64,000 nucleotides of DNA from Eretmocerus hayati (lineage: Eukaryota; Arthropoda; Insecta; Hymenoptera; Aphelinidae), in the NCBI GenBank assembly GCA_029851415.1, contig CM056742.1, forward strand, positions 59,980,454 through 60,044,453, written 5' to 3'. The first letter of the stretch is position 1; every line of letters starts with the position of its first letter. Both the position numbers and the translations under genes were made by a program. Shown piece by piece: positions 1 to 12,363 of this stretch. The notes below the pieces were generated by a model. The model had not been told where the DNA came from. It was given only the letters and a program-made list of their open reading frames with translations, and did not search any database.

Positions 1-1
1 T

Positions 2-29
2 GGTTAGTACTTGGATCGGTGACCACCCA
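2..29 (+). ncRNA. 5S rRNA-like fragment, 5' part outside window
   Basis: Bases 2-29 read like the 3' half of a eukaryotic 5S rRNA: GGTTAGTACTTGGAT followed by GGTGACC, the stretch containing box C of the internal promoter. There is one obvious mismatch in the GGATGGGTGACC core. Similarity stops near base 30, where a true 5S gene should continue for about 25 more bases. This is therefore a pseudogene, a 5S-derived SINE head, or a truncated repeat. The start lies beyond the window. Confidence 0.45.
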
Positions 30-3000
30 TTTCGGTCTAATCAACCTCGACTTACTGACTTTTCTGATCGTTCGGTTGACAATTACACCTCAGCAACGTG
101 AGCGGGAGGTACGAAATGCTACAATTTCGATGTCCATGTTAACGAAATGTGGCATGAGTACCGTAAGGGTAGCATGATAAATGTGCCGAACTCTCTGGAG
201 CAGGTTCTCTCCTTTGAGGAGTTTTCCCTCCCTCTACGGGCATGATTCCCGCGCAAATGCGGAGAGAACTAGATTAGGGTGAGTGGTCGGATCTCAAACA
301 CGCCACGATAAAACACGAAATGTTAGAACCACGAGATCCGCCCCGTTTGTAATAGTCCATTGACTGAAGACGACCGTTGAACACATGGAAAAAAGTATGT
401 TTGAATCTCCATTCTAGCCCATTATCTCATTTGTAAGCCAAAACATGTAAAATCATGCTCTCGGTCGCGAACGCCCAAATAGCCAGAATAATGCATATTA
501 TTGACACGGTGAATAGAACCTACAGCTCGCCCCTGGCTTGAGAATCGTTCCCGCGAGTTTCTATACATGTTTCAGGGTACTAGAGTACTTCCATATACTC
601 TGGTGCGAATTAAGTGGGATGGAAGCATATGCAGCTATGGCCAATGATGACGCATTTGAGAAAATTTCAGAAAACGGCATTTCGAGATGCGGTAAAACAA
701 ATGCCCTCCCAAAATTTTTTTGGTATTATTAAAAACCTCAAAAAACGTACTGGAGAAGTTTGATGGATAAATATTTTGGAAATTCTCAGTATTTCACTCT
801 AAAAGTTTCGATTCTTTTGAAAAATGATCTTTTTCCTACTGCTGTAGCTTCTGTAACTAGGTGTGTCCGTGCTTGCGGACAAAATGGGGCGAAGTGAAGT
901 TTGGGGAAGTTGGATAATTGCGCAAAGAGCTCGCACCATCACACCAAAGAACGATTTTTTGGGGTCTGTATATCTCATTGACGATTTCACAGATCACGAT
1001 TTTCTCGTGCATTATTCGACGTAGAAAACGAATTTACAGTTCTTTCTCGCACGTCAAGACTTGGCGCGGTGTAAAATACTTGTTCCTCCAGAGGTTACCT
1101 TGGCTTGGACAGAATTCCGGAGTCGGAGCCGGAATGGCATTTGGTGACGTCACGGTGAATTCTCGTCGGCAAAGCATATATCAGTTCAAGTCGGGTGGGA
1201 AAATTATTCCATTGAGGTTTTTCTGCAGGGTCCCCTTTAGAAAACCCTCCCGATTATAGAAATCTATGTTGTCAGGCCGGAAAATCGTCACCATTTGTTT
1301 AAATCGAATTTGTCAAACCTACTCGGTGGAACTGTTTATTTCTGGTTCGAACTATTGCTCTGAGATAATCTGCCGAATTTGGAATCGAAAGAATCTCTCG
1401 TCATTGTTCTCTTAACTTGGTCGTTTTCGAATAATGATCAGAATGATCATGGAAATTTGATTTTAGTAGACGATCATAGTTCACAGTATAAGAGTGGGCT
1501 CGTTCCAGCGATAGTGATCACATTACGAGAACGATGAGATCCTATCATCCGTGATTCCATTGAGCGTGGTCAACTGATCATTATCACACTATCAATCATC
1601 ATAAAACTCAGTATCACACGAATATTGACGACAAATTTCCGTTATTACCGCTGGGGGAAAGAGATGTTCTATTCCGGAAATATTGCTTCTTGGCACTGAA
1701 TATTGTTGATGACAATCTAGTGATCAGATTCCCCCAGTCACAACATAGATTCGTTACTCTGGTGGAGCTCTTATTTCGTACTTAATATTGCAAAATTCAC
1801 GTATTGCCATCTTGGAACTGTTCATCACTTGAAAACGATCAAATTTAACTAGAGATACCGTGAGACCTATCCATTCGAAAATTGGCCAAATTATCTGAGG
1901 AAAATAGTTTGAATGAAAATTGAACAATTTTACCAAATTTTTCGAACAAATTTAAATTGAATAATTTTCCGGTCCCAGCAACATGAATTTCTTCAATCAG
2001 GAGGGTTCTCTGGAGAGGATACTGCAATAGAACCTTGTCGGAATAATCCTCTCAACGACAGCGCTCATTCGGCGTGAACTATTTGGATACTCCGCTTATG
2101 CGAAATTTCAACCTCGTTATCTTCTGACAGCAAATATTATAGCTAAAGCAGATGGTTCTTGATTTTCATGCTAAGAATCGTAGAATCAGATAATGTGTAA
2201 ACAGTAGGTGGTATTCATTATTCCGTGGACTTATTGAAGGAATTGCGCGCTGATTTAGGTCGGACCTTCTACCTTCCATTTATTCAGACACAGCTATTAT
2301 ATTCGTCATATGCCGACATCCGGCGCGCGGCGCTAAGAGGTCGAAATTCTGGAAGCGAGCAAAACTCATCGCCATCTAATGGTGTGAGATCGAAACGTGT
2401 ACGTCATGAGTGGCGTGGTACATCAGAGATGAGCAGAAGAAGACGCCGATAACGGCGTAGAGCTATAGCTATAACGTATTCTTGCGAATAATCATGATCC
2501 ATCGGCTTTGAGTCAATGAATCTGCATGATTCTGGGGATATGCACCCTTGAGTATGCCCCAAACATGTATGTAAAATTTGGTGAAGATCGGTTCGGTAGT
2601 TTCTCCAAACGAACGCGTGGAAGAGATGGTTCGAGCCGCGGTAGAGAGGGGCTTCGCCCCAAAAAGTACAATAATCGACTTTTATCAGTGGTCAAATCCT
2701 AGGTTTTCTCAAGACCTTTAAAATGACTACTGGCAAAACTCGATTATCACCTTTCTAGTTCAATCTAGGTCGTCCACAAGATGACGTAAAAATCGATAAA
2801 ATTTGGTCTCAGTAAACAGCTTCCAGAGGTGGCCAGGGTCGATCATCGGCCTCGGGCAATTTTTCTCTCAAAAGTACTCGCATAAAAAAAAAAATGCGCC
2901 CAGGTAAGTCGAAAAATATTGAATTCCGTTGAAGCTGTGATTTTCCCGATATAGGCCAAAAAAGGCATAAAATGGCCCTTTCACGGACCCCAGGGCCAAC

Positions 3001-3063
3001 GGGAGGGAGGGGGGGGGGGTCGAAAAATCGAAGAAGTTTTTTTGCACCACTTCAACATAATAT
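30..3063. other. No supported gene; AT-rich repeat relics
   Basis: Only short ORFs without recognisable domains. Around 2565-2660 a phrase coding for 'VKFGEDRFGSFSKR' in the plus frame resembles 3'-end phrases that recur in arthropod transposable elements, but nothing more can be anchored. A run of G lies at 3001-3020. Confidence 0.5.
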
Positions 3064-3224
3064 ACTCCCCAAGGAGGTGAACTGCATAGCTATGACGGTC
3101 AGTTACCGTTTGAGATCTCTCGTCTCACTCGCACTCGTACCATAACCTATAAGTGCGAGCGAGATAGAAGATCTCGAATGCTACTCTGACCGTCATGGCT
3201 GTGCAGTTTACCTTCCTGGGGAGT
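3064..3224. repeat. 161-bp foldback MITE
   Basis: The ends ACTCCCCAAGGAGGTGAACT and its inverted counterpart (ending CTTCCTGGGGAGT) bound a 161-bp unit. The inverted pairing continues inward: GACGGTCA pairs with TGACCGTC, and a second block GAGATCTC plus ACTCGCACT pairs with AGTGCGAG plus AGATCTC. Nearly the whole element can fold into one long hairpin. No coding capacity. Confidence 0.75.
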
Positions 3225-3285
3225 GTACAAACAGAAGAAAATCTTTCAGATTATTCCCCGACTCCCCTGGTGACGATTTTGTCCA

Positions 3286-4406
3286 GGGGGCCGACCATAA
3301 ACTACGTAGGCGGGCAGGGGGAGGGGGGGGGGGGGGGGGGTAAAAAATCCAATAAAAAAACTACGTTGGACTACGGGGGGGGGGGGTCATCGGCTTTGCT
3401 ACGTAGACTCATATTTTTGAATTGCGCGCTCAATGAAGTGCCCGTGCTCCTGTCCTGCTCTTCACTCATTCTACCTATACATTATATGTTGAACCGTATT
3501 ATCTGCCAGACTCAAGTGTGTATGTGTACGTAAGTGTTACGATTTTCGTTATGGATCATGATCCAGGTGACCTGCTACATTCGTGATACGAATCTTCAAG
3601 ATTTACAAATGATTGAAGCAATATTCGTCGCGAAGTGTAAGTGTAATTGTTTTATAAGTTGCAGCATGAATAGTGATTTCTCTCGTTGTGTGTGATATGG
3701 TGAATCGACATGGAAGTTTCAAAGCCTTTATATACGACATTCTATGACACATACAGAGGTTTTATTCAGATGAACCTTCAAAACAGAAATTACAGGATGG
3801 ATGCAATCAACTGTGGCACTCCTTGAAATCAGACAAATCGTTCCCAGATAATGCACAGCGTAAGATAGATCAATGGGATGAGAAATAGTACATTACGCGT
3901 CGAGTGCTGGAAACATTTTTTCCTTCGGGAAAGCAAGCTGGACGTGGGCAATGGCACCGTTCAGATTGTTTTCCCCGAAGGAAAAATGTTTCCGCACGAG
4001 ACGCGTATGCAGTTTTATACGTCTGTACGCAGAAACAGCTTGTTTCAAGGCCTCTTTTTGTGTATCGTTTGGAGTTTCGAACTCAAACGTTTTGATACTT
4101 GTTCGTAATTCGGTTTCATACTTGAGCATGGTTCACTTGTAGATCCTTTACCAGGTACTAAATGTTTTCCATATTCATTTTGTAGGATCCTTCAACTTCG
4201 AATTTGAATGTTCCTCTAACTAATGCAGATAACCCGTCTACGTCTGCTTCGTTCTGATGGAATAAAATATTTATTATTTTTGGAGAAGCTACGCAGTATT
4301 TGGGGGGAGGGGGGTAGATTGGACAAAAACCTACGATTGACTACGGGGGGAGGGAAGGGGGTCAAAAATAATTAAAAGCGGTCTACGTCGTTTATGGATG
4401 GCCCCC
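3286..4406. mobile_element. TIR DNA element with long G runs
   Basis: GGGGGCCGACCATAAACTAC at 3286 is mirrored by the inverted end at 4386-4406 (GTTTATGGATGGCCCCC on the plus strand). Just inside each end lie purine tracts: about 16 consecutive G near 3325-3340, 11 or more G near 3377-3388, and mixed G runs at 4301-4316 and 4345-4362. The terminal motif (GGGG(T/C)CN2CCATAAA..ACG) resembles a widespread arthropod DNA-transposon terminus, recalled and not checked. No transposase is visible, so it is non-autonomous. A double-hairpin unit sits in its interior. Confidence 0.6.
3895..4045. repeat. Double-hairpin repeat, copy 1
   Basis: The first hairpin spans 3895-4005: ACGCGTCGAGTGC...TTTTTTCCTTCGGGAAA pairs with TTCCCCGAAGGAAAAATG...GCACGAGACGCGT. 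A second, shorter stem begins at GTTTTATACGTCTGTACGC (about 4010-4030); its right half has decayed here. Related units occur at 56024-56207 and 63377-63521. ORFs over it are only shadows of the palindrome. Confidence 0.65.
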
Positions 4407-4541
4407 AGCTTGCCCCAGAATTCCCCATACCCAAGGAATCTTGAGAATAATATGTGAACATTCTGGCTAATATTAATCTCCCTCATTCATGTTCCACGTT
4501 CCAAGCGATTAGGGGTGAACTAAAATTGGGAAGATAAAATA

Positions 4542-5190
4542 CAGCAAAACCTGTTAAATTGGGCACTCAATATATTGGGCACCTGTCTTAATTGGGCACT
4601 CGAATGTGGGACCAAGAGTACCCTTTACATGTTAAATGCGCTCCGTATATTGGGCACCTGTCTATTTTGGGCGAATTTCCTGGAACCGAGGGTGCCCAAT
4701 TCAGACAGGATTCACCGTAATTAATAATTTAAAGAATAATCTTAAGAATTCGCTTTTATGTGAACCGTGAAGCGTAATAGCATGTCAAGATTTGAAGAAA
4801 ATGGAAACCGTTATCAACGTTTCTGTCATAAACAAAGAGTAAGTTAGTTGACGTCCAGCTGAACGAATTCTATGATTTCAAGATATCAAAATGGTGAAGG
4901 CGTGGGTTGATTGGACCCACAGAATAAAAATAAAATCATTCTTTACTTCAATATTTGGAGTGTCACATAAGCTCAGACGATCTTTCAGTATTGAGGATAT
5001 CACAGGACCAGATACAGTGAATCCTGTCTAAATTGGGCACCCTTGCTTCTAGGAAAAACGCCACAAATAGACAGGTGCCCAATATACGGGGCGCATTTAA
5101 CATGTGAAGGGTACTCTTGGTCCCACATTCGAGTGCCCAATTTAGACAGGTGCCCAATATATTGAGTGCCTAATTCAACAGGTTTTACTG
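4542..5190. mobile_element. pogo-like MITE with TA target duplication
   Basis: The left end CAGCAAAACCTGTTAAATTG follows TA (4540-4541). The right end is its inverted counterpart GGTTTTACTG followed by TA (5191-5192). Long arms pair further in, including the repeated phrase TTGGGCACCTGTCT and its inverse, up to about 4715 and from about 5010. CAGT-AAAACCTGT termini with a TA duplication are typical of the pogo/Tigger branch of Tc1-mariner. No transposase remains. Confidence 0.75.
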
Positions 5191-5607
5191 TACTCTATAA
5201 GATAATCAGCTAGTAGAGATGCTTCCCTTGGTTGAGAATGTGAAATATCCTACACATACAATTAAGGTGGCTCGCGCAGATATGAACTGAACTGGGAATG
5301 GGTCTGAAAGTAATTGGAGGTCGTAGATAAACTCATAAGAAATCATAACCCACCAAGAAAAGAGGGGGTCGCCGGCGCAAATCGAGAGAAAAATCATTTG
5401 AGAGAAAAAATCCTTATACATGTATTCTTATGAGATCGGCGAGTATGAACGAGACCACGCGCAAACTAAACCTTCACCAACGCTTATGACAAAAAAAATC
5501 GACACTATTATGCAAGGCGCATCTAATGACATTAAAAACATAGGTTGCCGGCATGGATTTTGAGTAAATTGAGTTCAAAGTGAGTTTCGGGACGCAACGG
5601 CGCGGAG

Positions 5608-5847
5608 CAGCCGCCGCTTGGCGTTGTAAGTATACCTATATTCACGCCAGGAGCGGACTGGCTAGCCGAGGGACCCGACTACCTGCGCGCGGGGCCCTAT
5701 GCGTCGTACGGCACCACGCGCGCGAGCCACCTTAAGGAGGCTCGAGCGCGTAGTAGCGTACCAAGCGCGGGGCTCCGCGCGCCTTTTTCCCTTCCACCGC
5801 GTTATTGGCGCTGTATATAGGTATACTCACAACGCAAGCGCTGGCTG
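5608..5847. repeat. GC-rich inverted-repeat element
   Basis: CAGCCGCCGCTTGGCGTTGT plus AAGTATACCTATAT at 5608-5641 is inverted at 5814-5847 (ATATAGGTATACTCACAACG then CAAGCGCTGGCTG). The core is very GC-rich (CGCGCGCGAGCC, GCGCGGGGC), in clear contrast to the flanks. No coding signal. Confidence 0.55.
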
Positions 5848-6184
5848 CAACGCTAGCTTTTTTACTTTCACTCTCATTTTCTCGAAATTTTGATGGTTGA
5901 CCCATGGTTTTCCTGGTATCAATTTATAGGGAATGGATGAAAGAACGTTTCCTTCGGTCAGAACAGAAATCATATGAATAGTTAGCACGCAAGCTCATCT
6001 TAACGCGTCTGGCCCATAAGGTTACGTGTAGTCAGAAACAATTTTTGAAGTCAATTTGCTCCCGATTTTTGTGGTTGACCCCATATTTTTTCAACGGTTT
6101 TACGTTTGTGATAGTTTTAGCTATAGTTTAAGCACACTTGCGCCGAAAACAAATGTTTTATTAAAAAGTGCTCGAACCTCCTTA

Positions 6185-6529
6185 AGGCGATGCGGTCACC
6201 GTGCACCGTGCACGAAGAAAGTTATTCGCACTTTTCTCCGATATTCTTGCGATTTAACTTGAGTTCGTCTTCTCGTCATTTAGCTCAAATCGCAAGAGAT
6301 TCTGATCAATGTGCAAATAACTTGAGCGCAGGCACCTCCTAACCTAAAATATAGGTACTTTGTGATTCTCACTTTTATCCGATTTGTTTGAGATTTAAGC
6401 TAAATGACAAGAAGATGAACTCAAGTTAGATGATAATAAGTATTCGTCTTCTCGTCGTTTAGCCCAAATCGCAAGAGAATTGGATAAAAGTGCGAATAAC
6501 TTTCAGCGTGCACGGTGACCGCATCGCCT
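6185..6529. mobile_element. 345-bp MITE with TA target duplication
   Basis: AGGCGATGCGGTCACCGTGC at the left and its inverse GTGACCGCATCGCCT at the right, each flanked by TA (6183-6184 and 6530-6531). Internal arms around TTCGTCTTCTCGTC and TTTAGC..AAATCGCAAGAGA occur in both orientations, so most of it can fold. A related but truncated copy starts at 15908. Confidence 0.75.
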
Positions 6530-7421
6530 TACGGTAGTACCCGCACTTTAAAAAAATATGTTTCAAAAAGCGACACTAAGCTAGAATTGAATCTGAAACT
6601 CTGACTTTTCCACATCTATCAAGAAAAAAGGAGGTTGCCGATATGAATTCTAAAAAAAAGCATCGGCATCTGACGCGCTTATACACGCGGTCTTATGGGA
6701 CCGTCACTGTTTATACCTGCTCATGCGGAAATAAATATGTTTAGGTTTGTAAAATTTTAATATACGTATAGATGCGGTCTTGACAATTCTCTTGCTAGCA
6801 GCAGAAATGTGGCTTGCCGATCAAACTCTTGAGCAAATTGATTCCGAAGTCGGCCGGTGAGGCATTTTCGGGTTCAACGCCATGCTTCGCGGTATGCGTC
6901 GTCTGCTGCGCTCATGCGGCAACGCTACTCGAGCTCCGGCGCTTTCTCATTGATACGGGCCTGCACGCGGGTACCACCTCCATAACACATCTCAATTAAT
7001 AGTTCTGGAACCCCCAATCCATGGTCAAAAGGTTGCACCTTCCTGCGTACGTGGTTGCCACGCACATCATTTTTTCCTCTCCTTTTGCTGCATGTAATTT
7101 CGCTCTCATTGTCAGTCATAAACAAATATTCACCATGAATAAGACACGAATCTCCATGCTTGTGTATATTTCCATATATATAAATTGTACCGCTTTAAAA
7201 TTTTAAGTAGACTGGTGTCAGACTTATGCAAAGCCTTCCCCAAAATTGGGGCTGAATAGATGAATCTTCAAACAATTCAAGCTCCTGGAGATGTGACCTT
7301 ACGAAAGGGCTACCTCAACCCAGTCCAAGGTCTGCTGGGCAAGAAATCAGAAGTCTTTCAGTTTTGCACAATCAATCAAGGAAATCTCTGTCCAACGGGA
7401 ATATCCATACTATCCAACCAC
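6530..7421. other. No supported gene
   Basis: Only short unanchored ORFs at 6814-7206 and 7260-7568; the latter runs into the terminal repeat of the next element. Confidence 0.5.
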
Positions 7422-7546
7422 GGTGCTCTAGAACTGTCTTTTAATCCGATGAAACACAACCATCGATTTTCTTGTGGGAGATGGATTTTTACTCCAGAAT
7501 CAATTCCCAATCTGAAACAAAATCGAATTGGGAGCCGTTTTTTTTT
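7422..7546. repeat. Left terminal inverted repeat
   Basis: Starts GGTGCTCTAGAACTGT and includes ATCGATTTTCTTGTGGGAGA and CAAAATCGAATTGGGAGCCG. It matches the right repeat with a few substitutions and one short indel after ATGGATTTTT. Confidence 0.85.
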
Positions 7547-8015
7547 ATCGGTATTGAGTCCATTTTGACGAGATATTGCTCTGCGTTTCCTCTCTGAGTG
7601 ATCCGCATTCACGGACACGGTTGACTGGAGCTATATGTCATGCAATATGCAGACACACACTTAATCATCCACAGATATGCTCATTGTGCAATTTCGACCA
7701 GTAAGTTCCAGATCACGAGCGTCCATAATGCACTATTCATGAAATAACAGGCGAGTCATTTTTCTGTTCCAAATGTATGAAATATTGGCAATGGATCAAT
7801 TCATTTCCGTACATGAATGTCAGAATTCTAAAGATGCATCATTGTAATGATTCTTGCGGGCTCGATCTCCGAGATCTTCAGGCAATACACTTCTTCGATT
7901 GCAATAGTTAGATTCTTGAGCCAAACTTCAATCGCGTGCTAGAGCTTCCGTATAGTTACTATGGAAGCATAACGTTTGTACTCGTATTGTGTGAACAATA
8001 CCCAAAATATAACCT

Positions 8016-10082
8016 TTGTTCACTCGTCGTACAACGATGTCGAGTTACGGGAAAGATCACGCATACGGTCACGCAGAAAATCGGTCAAAATTGTATTTGC
8101 TGTGTCTCAAGAAGAAAAGTGGTATGAGAAACGTGAGTGATACCATACGAGAGAAAATAAAAAAACTCGTTCCGTACGATCCTGAAGATGATCGGATCCC
8201 AACTTCCATTTGCGCACCTTGCAGAATTAGCATCTACAGCAAGCTCAAAACTGGCGGTAAGGGATTGAAATTTCCGGATTATTCATCCTTCAGTTATCCT
8301 GTAAAAAATACGCGTGGCAATGTTGACGAAATTTGTGATTGTACTCCGTGGTCTGTTAGCGCGAAATAATAGCTTGAACAAACCATCGTGTTCAGATAAC
8401 GTGAGCCCAGTAGATAACGTATGCCCAGAATGTTCCTCTAAAATTGCTAGGGGTAAACCTCATGATTGCCGAAAATCAACCAAGGTCAAGAATTTGACAA
8501 AAGAGGCATTGCTACTTTCTCCAAAATCATAGGACCATCTCATGTGTGATCTCTTCAAAGAGAAACTCACCGCAGTTGATGAGAAAGATGATGATGGCTC
8601 GAAAAAGATCACAATATCTCAAGAACATGGGAAAAATCTGACCATTGTTATACCTTCTCGAAAGCGTAGTATGCGATTGGAGCAAAAACCCATAAACGCC
8701 TCTGAAGTTTCAAAAATCCAAACAAATCTTAATCTATCTTCGAGATCTATGAAAGGCATCACATCCGCATTTCGAGTTGCAACTTAGAATGGGGAATTAT
8801 TTGAGCCTTATTTGGAACAGAAACTCACTCCAGTAAATCAAAGACTTCAGTCTCACTATGAGATACAAAAAACAAAATTCATACACAAAGTCGGTGATCA
8901 AATCATTTCCAACGAGAAGATATTCATCATATGTAAAGATTTAGCAGGTCTCATTAATCATATCAAACGTGTACGTAATTGTCAAGAAGCTCACTTGAAA
9001 ATAGCCATAGACGGCGGTGGAGGGTTCTTGAAAATTTGCCTCACCGTCCAAAGTGACAAATCTGTTGATATTCTCGGATCCTCCGATGAGAGATTGGTAC
9101 ACAGGCAGGAATACGCGGAAAGTGTATCAGCCAAGAAGCCACCGGTGGGCCCCGCCGCAGCGAACGTGTTAAAGAATCGGGAGTGAAGAAGTTGTTTATT
9201 TTGGGTGTTGTGGCGGGTGTCCAGGAAAACTACGAAAACGTAAAATTGCTGTGGTCCAAGTTGAAGATCAATGAATTCGGATATACCATAGCTACAGACT
9301 TAAAGTTAGCTAATATTTTAACTGATATAATGAGTCATTCAAGCGCATCCCCGTGTACTTGGTGCACGGCGGCCAAAGATAGCTTGATCACAATGGGAGA
9401 GTATCGTACAATCGGCAGCTGTATACAGAACCATGAGAATTGGATGAGTAATGAAGGGAAAAAGATCGAAACAAAAGTGTACAAGAGTTGCAAGAATCAG
9501 CTTATTTTCACCGGAGATGAAGATACTGAAGTTATTGAAATGATACCCCCACCAGAGCTACACCTCATGCTTGGCACAGTGAGTACTCTAATGAAAGGCA
9601 TGCATTCGCGTTTCAAGGACGTATGTGAAAAATGGGTAAAAGATTGCCATGTAATGAGACAGCCTGCTCATGGTGGGGAACAAGCATTTGCTGGGAACGC
9701 CTGCAGAATTTCGCTGAATAAATTGGACCTCCTGCGAAGCAACTGCCCAGTGGAGTGTTTACCTTTTGTGAGTTGTCTAACAGATTTTGGAAAGGCGATT
9801 AGCTCACGTTTTTTTGAACATTTATCTTCAAGCTATCTCGAAGATATCGGAAAATTCAGGAATAGTTTTCTGGAGCTGGGCATAAAAGTGACACCAAAAA
9901 TTCATGCCATCTTCTTCCATGTTGCTGAATTCTGTCGTACGCATCAAAGAGGACTGGGTTCCTACAGCGAACAAGCTGGTAAGCCAGTACACTCAGATTT
10001 CAAACCCGTCTGGGCAGCCTATAAGGTCCACGAGAGTCTTCCTAACTATGGTTCAAGATTGCTGCAAGCCGTAGTCGAGTAA
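8016..10082 (+). pseudogene. Transposase-like gene, unclassified family, broken
   Basis: Four open segments together look like one transposase. 8016-8369 and 8314-8532 carry a cysteine-rich N-terminus (ICAPCR, CDCTPW, CPEC..HDC). 8542-8787 is a basic linker. 8812-9186 and 9183-10082 form the catalytic half. Likely acidic catalytic positions are the D of IAIDGGGGFLKI (about 9010), the E/H of PPPELHLMLG (about 9550) and the E of YSEQAGKPVH (about 9970), an RNase-H-fold-like D..E..E layout; this is inference from motif spacing. Damage: a frame change near 8320-8369, TAG at 8530-8532, TAG at 8785-8787 and a frame change near 9183. It lies inside terminal inverted repeats, so it is the element's own transposase. 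I recognise the family as widespread in invertebrates but cannot name its superfamily. Confidence 0.7.
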
Positions 10083-10459
10083 ATACAACAGCCGCCACAT
10101 ATAATGTGTATACTCATCGCATTCATATCACATTCCAAGGACTCTGCATAGTTGTTTGTGAGTTTATAGTAGCCGATTTCTGTAGTAAGACGATTCATAT
10201 ATGAAATATAAAATAGATATTTTGATTGAGTGTGGATCGGTCTTTTCATTTTCATGACCCCGAAGCGTTTTTCCCTTCCCTTGAAAATTTGCCATTATTT
10301 TGAGAATACGTGAGATACAACAAGTCTACATGAGTAGACATGAGGTATCTTCATATTTGATCTAATGCAAAGTCTATGAGATAGTGTCGAGGAGTGTAGA
10401 TTCGTCAACAAGGAGCAAATTCCATTATCTTGTCAAAAAACACTTCATTCTTGATTTTC

Positions 10460-10578
10460 AAAAAAACGGCTCCCAATTCGATTTTGTTTCAAATTGGGAA
10501 TTAATTCTGGAGTATCAAAAATCCATCTCCCACAAGAAAATCGATGGTTATATTTCACCGGATTAAAAAACAGTTCTA
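10460..10578. repeat. Right terminal inverted repeat, split by an insertion
   Basis: Inverse of 7429-7546. It stops at CAGTTCTA (10571-10578). The missing outer bases GAGCACC are found at 12850-12856 on the far side of the foldback, so the repeat is intact apart from the insertion. Confidence 0.85.
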
Positions 10579-10833
10579 CCCGATTGAAAAAAATTATGTC
10601 ATGTACATGACATAAAAACGTGATGTCACGTTTTTTTCGAAAAAAACATATCACGACCTTGGACATTCATGACATAAGTCCATGATCCACATCATGTTAT
10701 GGAAACTTGTCATGATTATATGTCATAGTTTTATGTCACGAATTTTCGTTATGATTCCCCGGATTTCCCGCGCATGTCACGGGACTTTGTCATAATCATT
10801 TGTCACGATTTTCTGAATTTTCACGTAAAGCGA

Positions 10834-11756
10834 CCCACCTGAAAATACACGCGTATTGGGACATGTATCGGGATACGTATTGGGTCACCCGTTGAGATAC
10901 GGAATAGCGCGCGCATCCTGATACGTAGAATATACAGCGAAAAAGGCACGCGTTCCAATACGTAGTAGAGTTGTGGAGTATAAGCGAATGCTGTGAGCGG
11001 CGAGCAGTGTAGGTGTTCCGCGCGCATGCGTCCCTCGCACGTGGCCCAATACGTATCCCAATGCGCGTCTCGACACGCGTCCTGATACATATCCCAAATT
11101 GGGATACGTGCCTCAACATTATCCTCTCTACCCTCCCTACATATAACTCAATATGTGCTATTCTCGTCATCGACCGCTAGGTGGCTCCTATTTTTTTGTA
11201 TCTGAATGAGACTTTTTTACCATTCCATACATAGTAGATGAGCTTTTATGAATAGGTTAATGGAACCTCTTTGGATTTTCGGATCATTTCTCATCTCGAG
11301 AGAATATCCGATTCCGAGGAAAATTTCAATTTTCCCCGGATGACGAGGACCAATGATCCCGATTCGAAGAAGGATTCTGAAAATGCTATGTATGGAATGG
11401 TAAAAAAGTCCCATTCAGATACAAAAAACTAGGAGCCACCTAGCGGTCGATTACGAGAATAGCACATATTGAGTCATATATGTTGAGGCACGTATTGGGA
11501 TATGTATCAGGCCGCGTATCGAGACGCGCATTGGGATACGTATTGGGCCACGCGCGAGGGACGCTTGCGCGGAACACCTACACTGCTCGCCGCTCACAAC
11601 ATTCGCTTATACTCCACAACTCTACTACGTATTGGAACGCGTGCCTTTTTCGCTGTATATTCTACGTATCAGGATGCGCGCGCCATTCCGTATCTCAACG
11701 GGTGACCCAATACGTATCCCGATACATGTCCCAATACGCGTGGATTTTCAGGTGGG
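10834..11756. mobile_element. Nested 923-bp foldback element
   Basis: CCCACCTGAAAATACACGCG at the left and its inverse ending CAGGTGGG at the right; arms of roughly 400 bp surround a unique loop near 11240-11384. The right arm of the host foldback still shows the uninterrupted site (AAAGCGAGGCATG read on the minus strand near 12590-12602), so the insertion is exact, with GA present once in the empty site and on both sides of the insert (10832-10833 and 11757-11758). ORFs across it are palindrome shadows. Confidence 0.85.
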
Positions 11757-11914
11757 GAGGCATGTCATATGACTTTGTCAAGATTTTTGTCACGTTTTGC
11801 CGGATTTTTTACTAAAACGCAACTGAAAGATCCAGTGCATGGACAAAAAATTTATCAATAACGGTCGACCAAAAAAAAAAAAAGTCATGAGAATGTTCCC
11901 GTGGCGATGAACTT

Positions 11915-11993
11915 TGCCGATACCGGGATTTGAACCCACCCGCTGTCGGATGTGTCAGATTCAAAGTCCTACACTTTACCGTCGTGGCCAGCG
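11915..11993 (-). repeat. tRNA-like sequence, left arm
   Basis: Read on the minus strand it contains TGGCCACGACGGTAAAGTG (A-box-like), GGACTTTGAATCTGAC (anticodon-arm-like, cf. tRNA-Gln/Ser/Leu) and GGTTCAAATCCCGG (close match to the B-box and T-loop). The acceptor stem does not pair, so it is not a functional tRNA; it looks like a tRNA-derived SINE-type head. It is the inverted partner of 12364-12441. Confidence 0.55.
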
Positions 11994-12363
11994 AGGAAGG
12001 TGAGTATATAGTCGGTAAAAGGCTTTCTTATAATGCGGATCGCTATAGCCGTTAGTATATAGGCCACATATGGGCGTTTTAATGCTCATTCGTTGATCTA
12101 ATATTGACGAGCAGAATATTCTCGCCGCTCGCAGACGAGCGAGCGAACGCTGTTTACAAACTTTGGATTCTTTTCCAGCTTTGCTCAAAAAACTTTGTCA
12201 ACTGCGTCCGCTCGCTTGTCTGCGAGCGGCAAAAATATTCTGCTCGTCATTATTAGATCAACGAATGAGCATCAAAACGCCCATATGTGGCCTATGTACT
12301 AACGGCTATAGCGATCCGCATAATAAGAAAGCCTTTTACCGACTGTATCCTAACCTTCCTCGC

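Noticed and set aside
3878..4108. Overlapping ORFs around 3.9 kb and 56.1 kb encoding similar peptides
   Set aside because: Both are translations of the same hairpin; ORFs exist on both strands because the DNA is palindromic.
10796..11815. Similar 65-124 aa ORFs on both strands between 10.8 and 11.8 kb
   Set aside because: They are the two arms of the nested foldback read in opposite directions.
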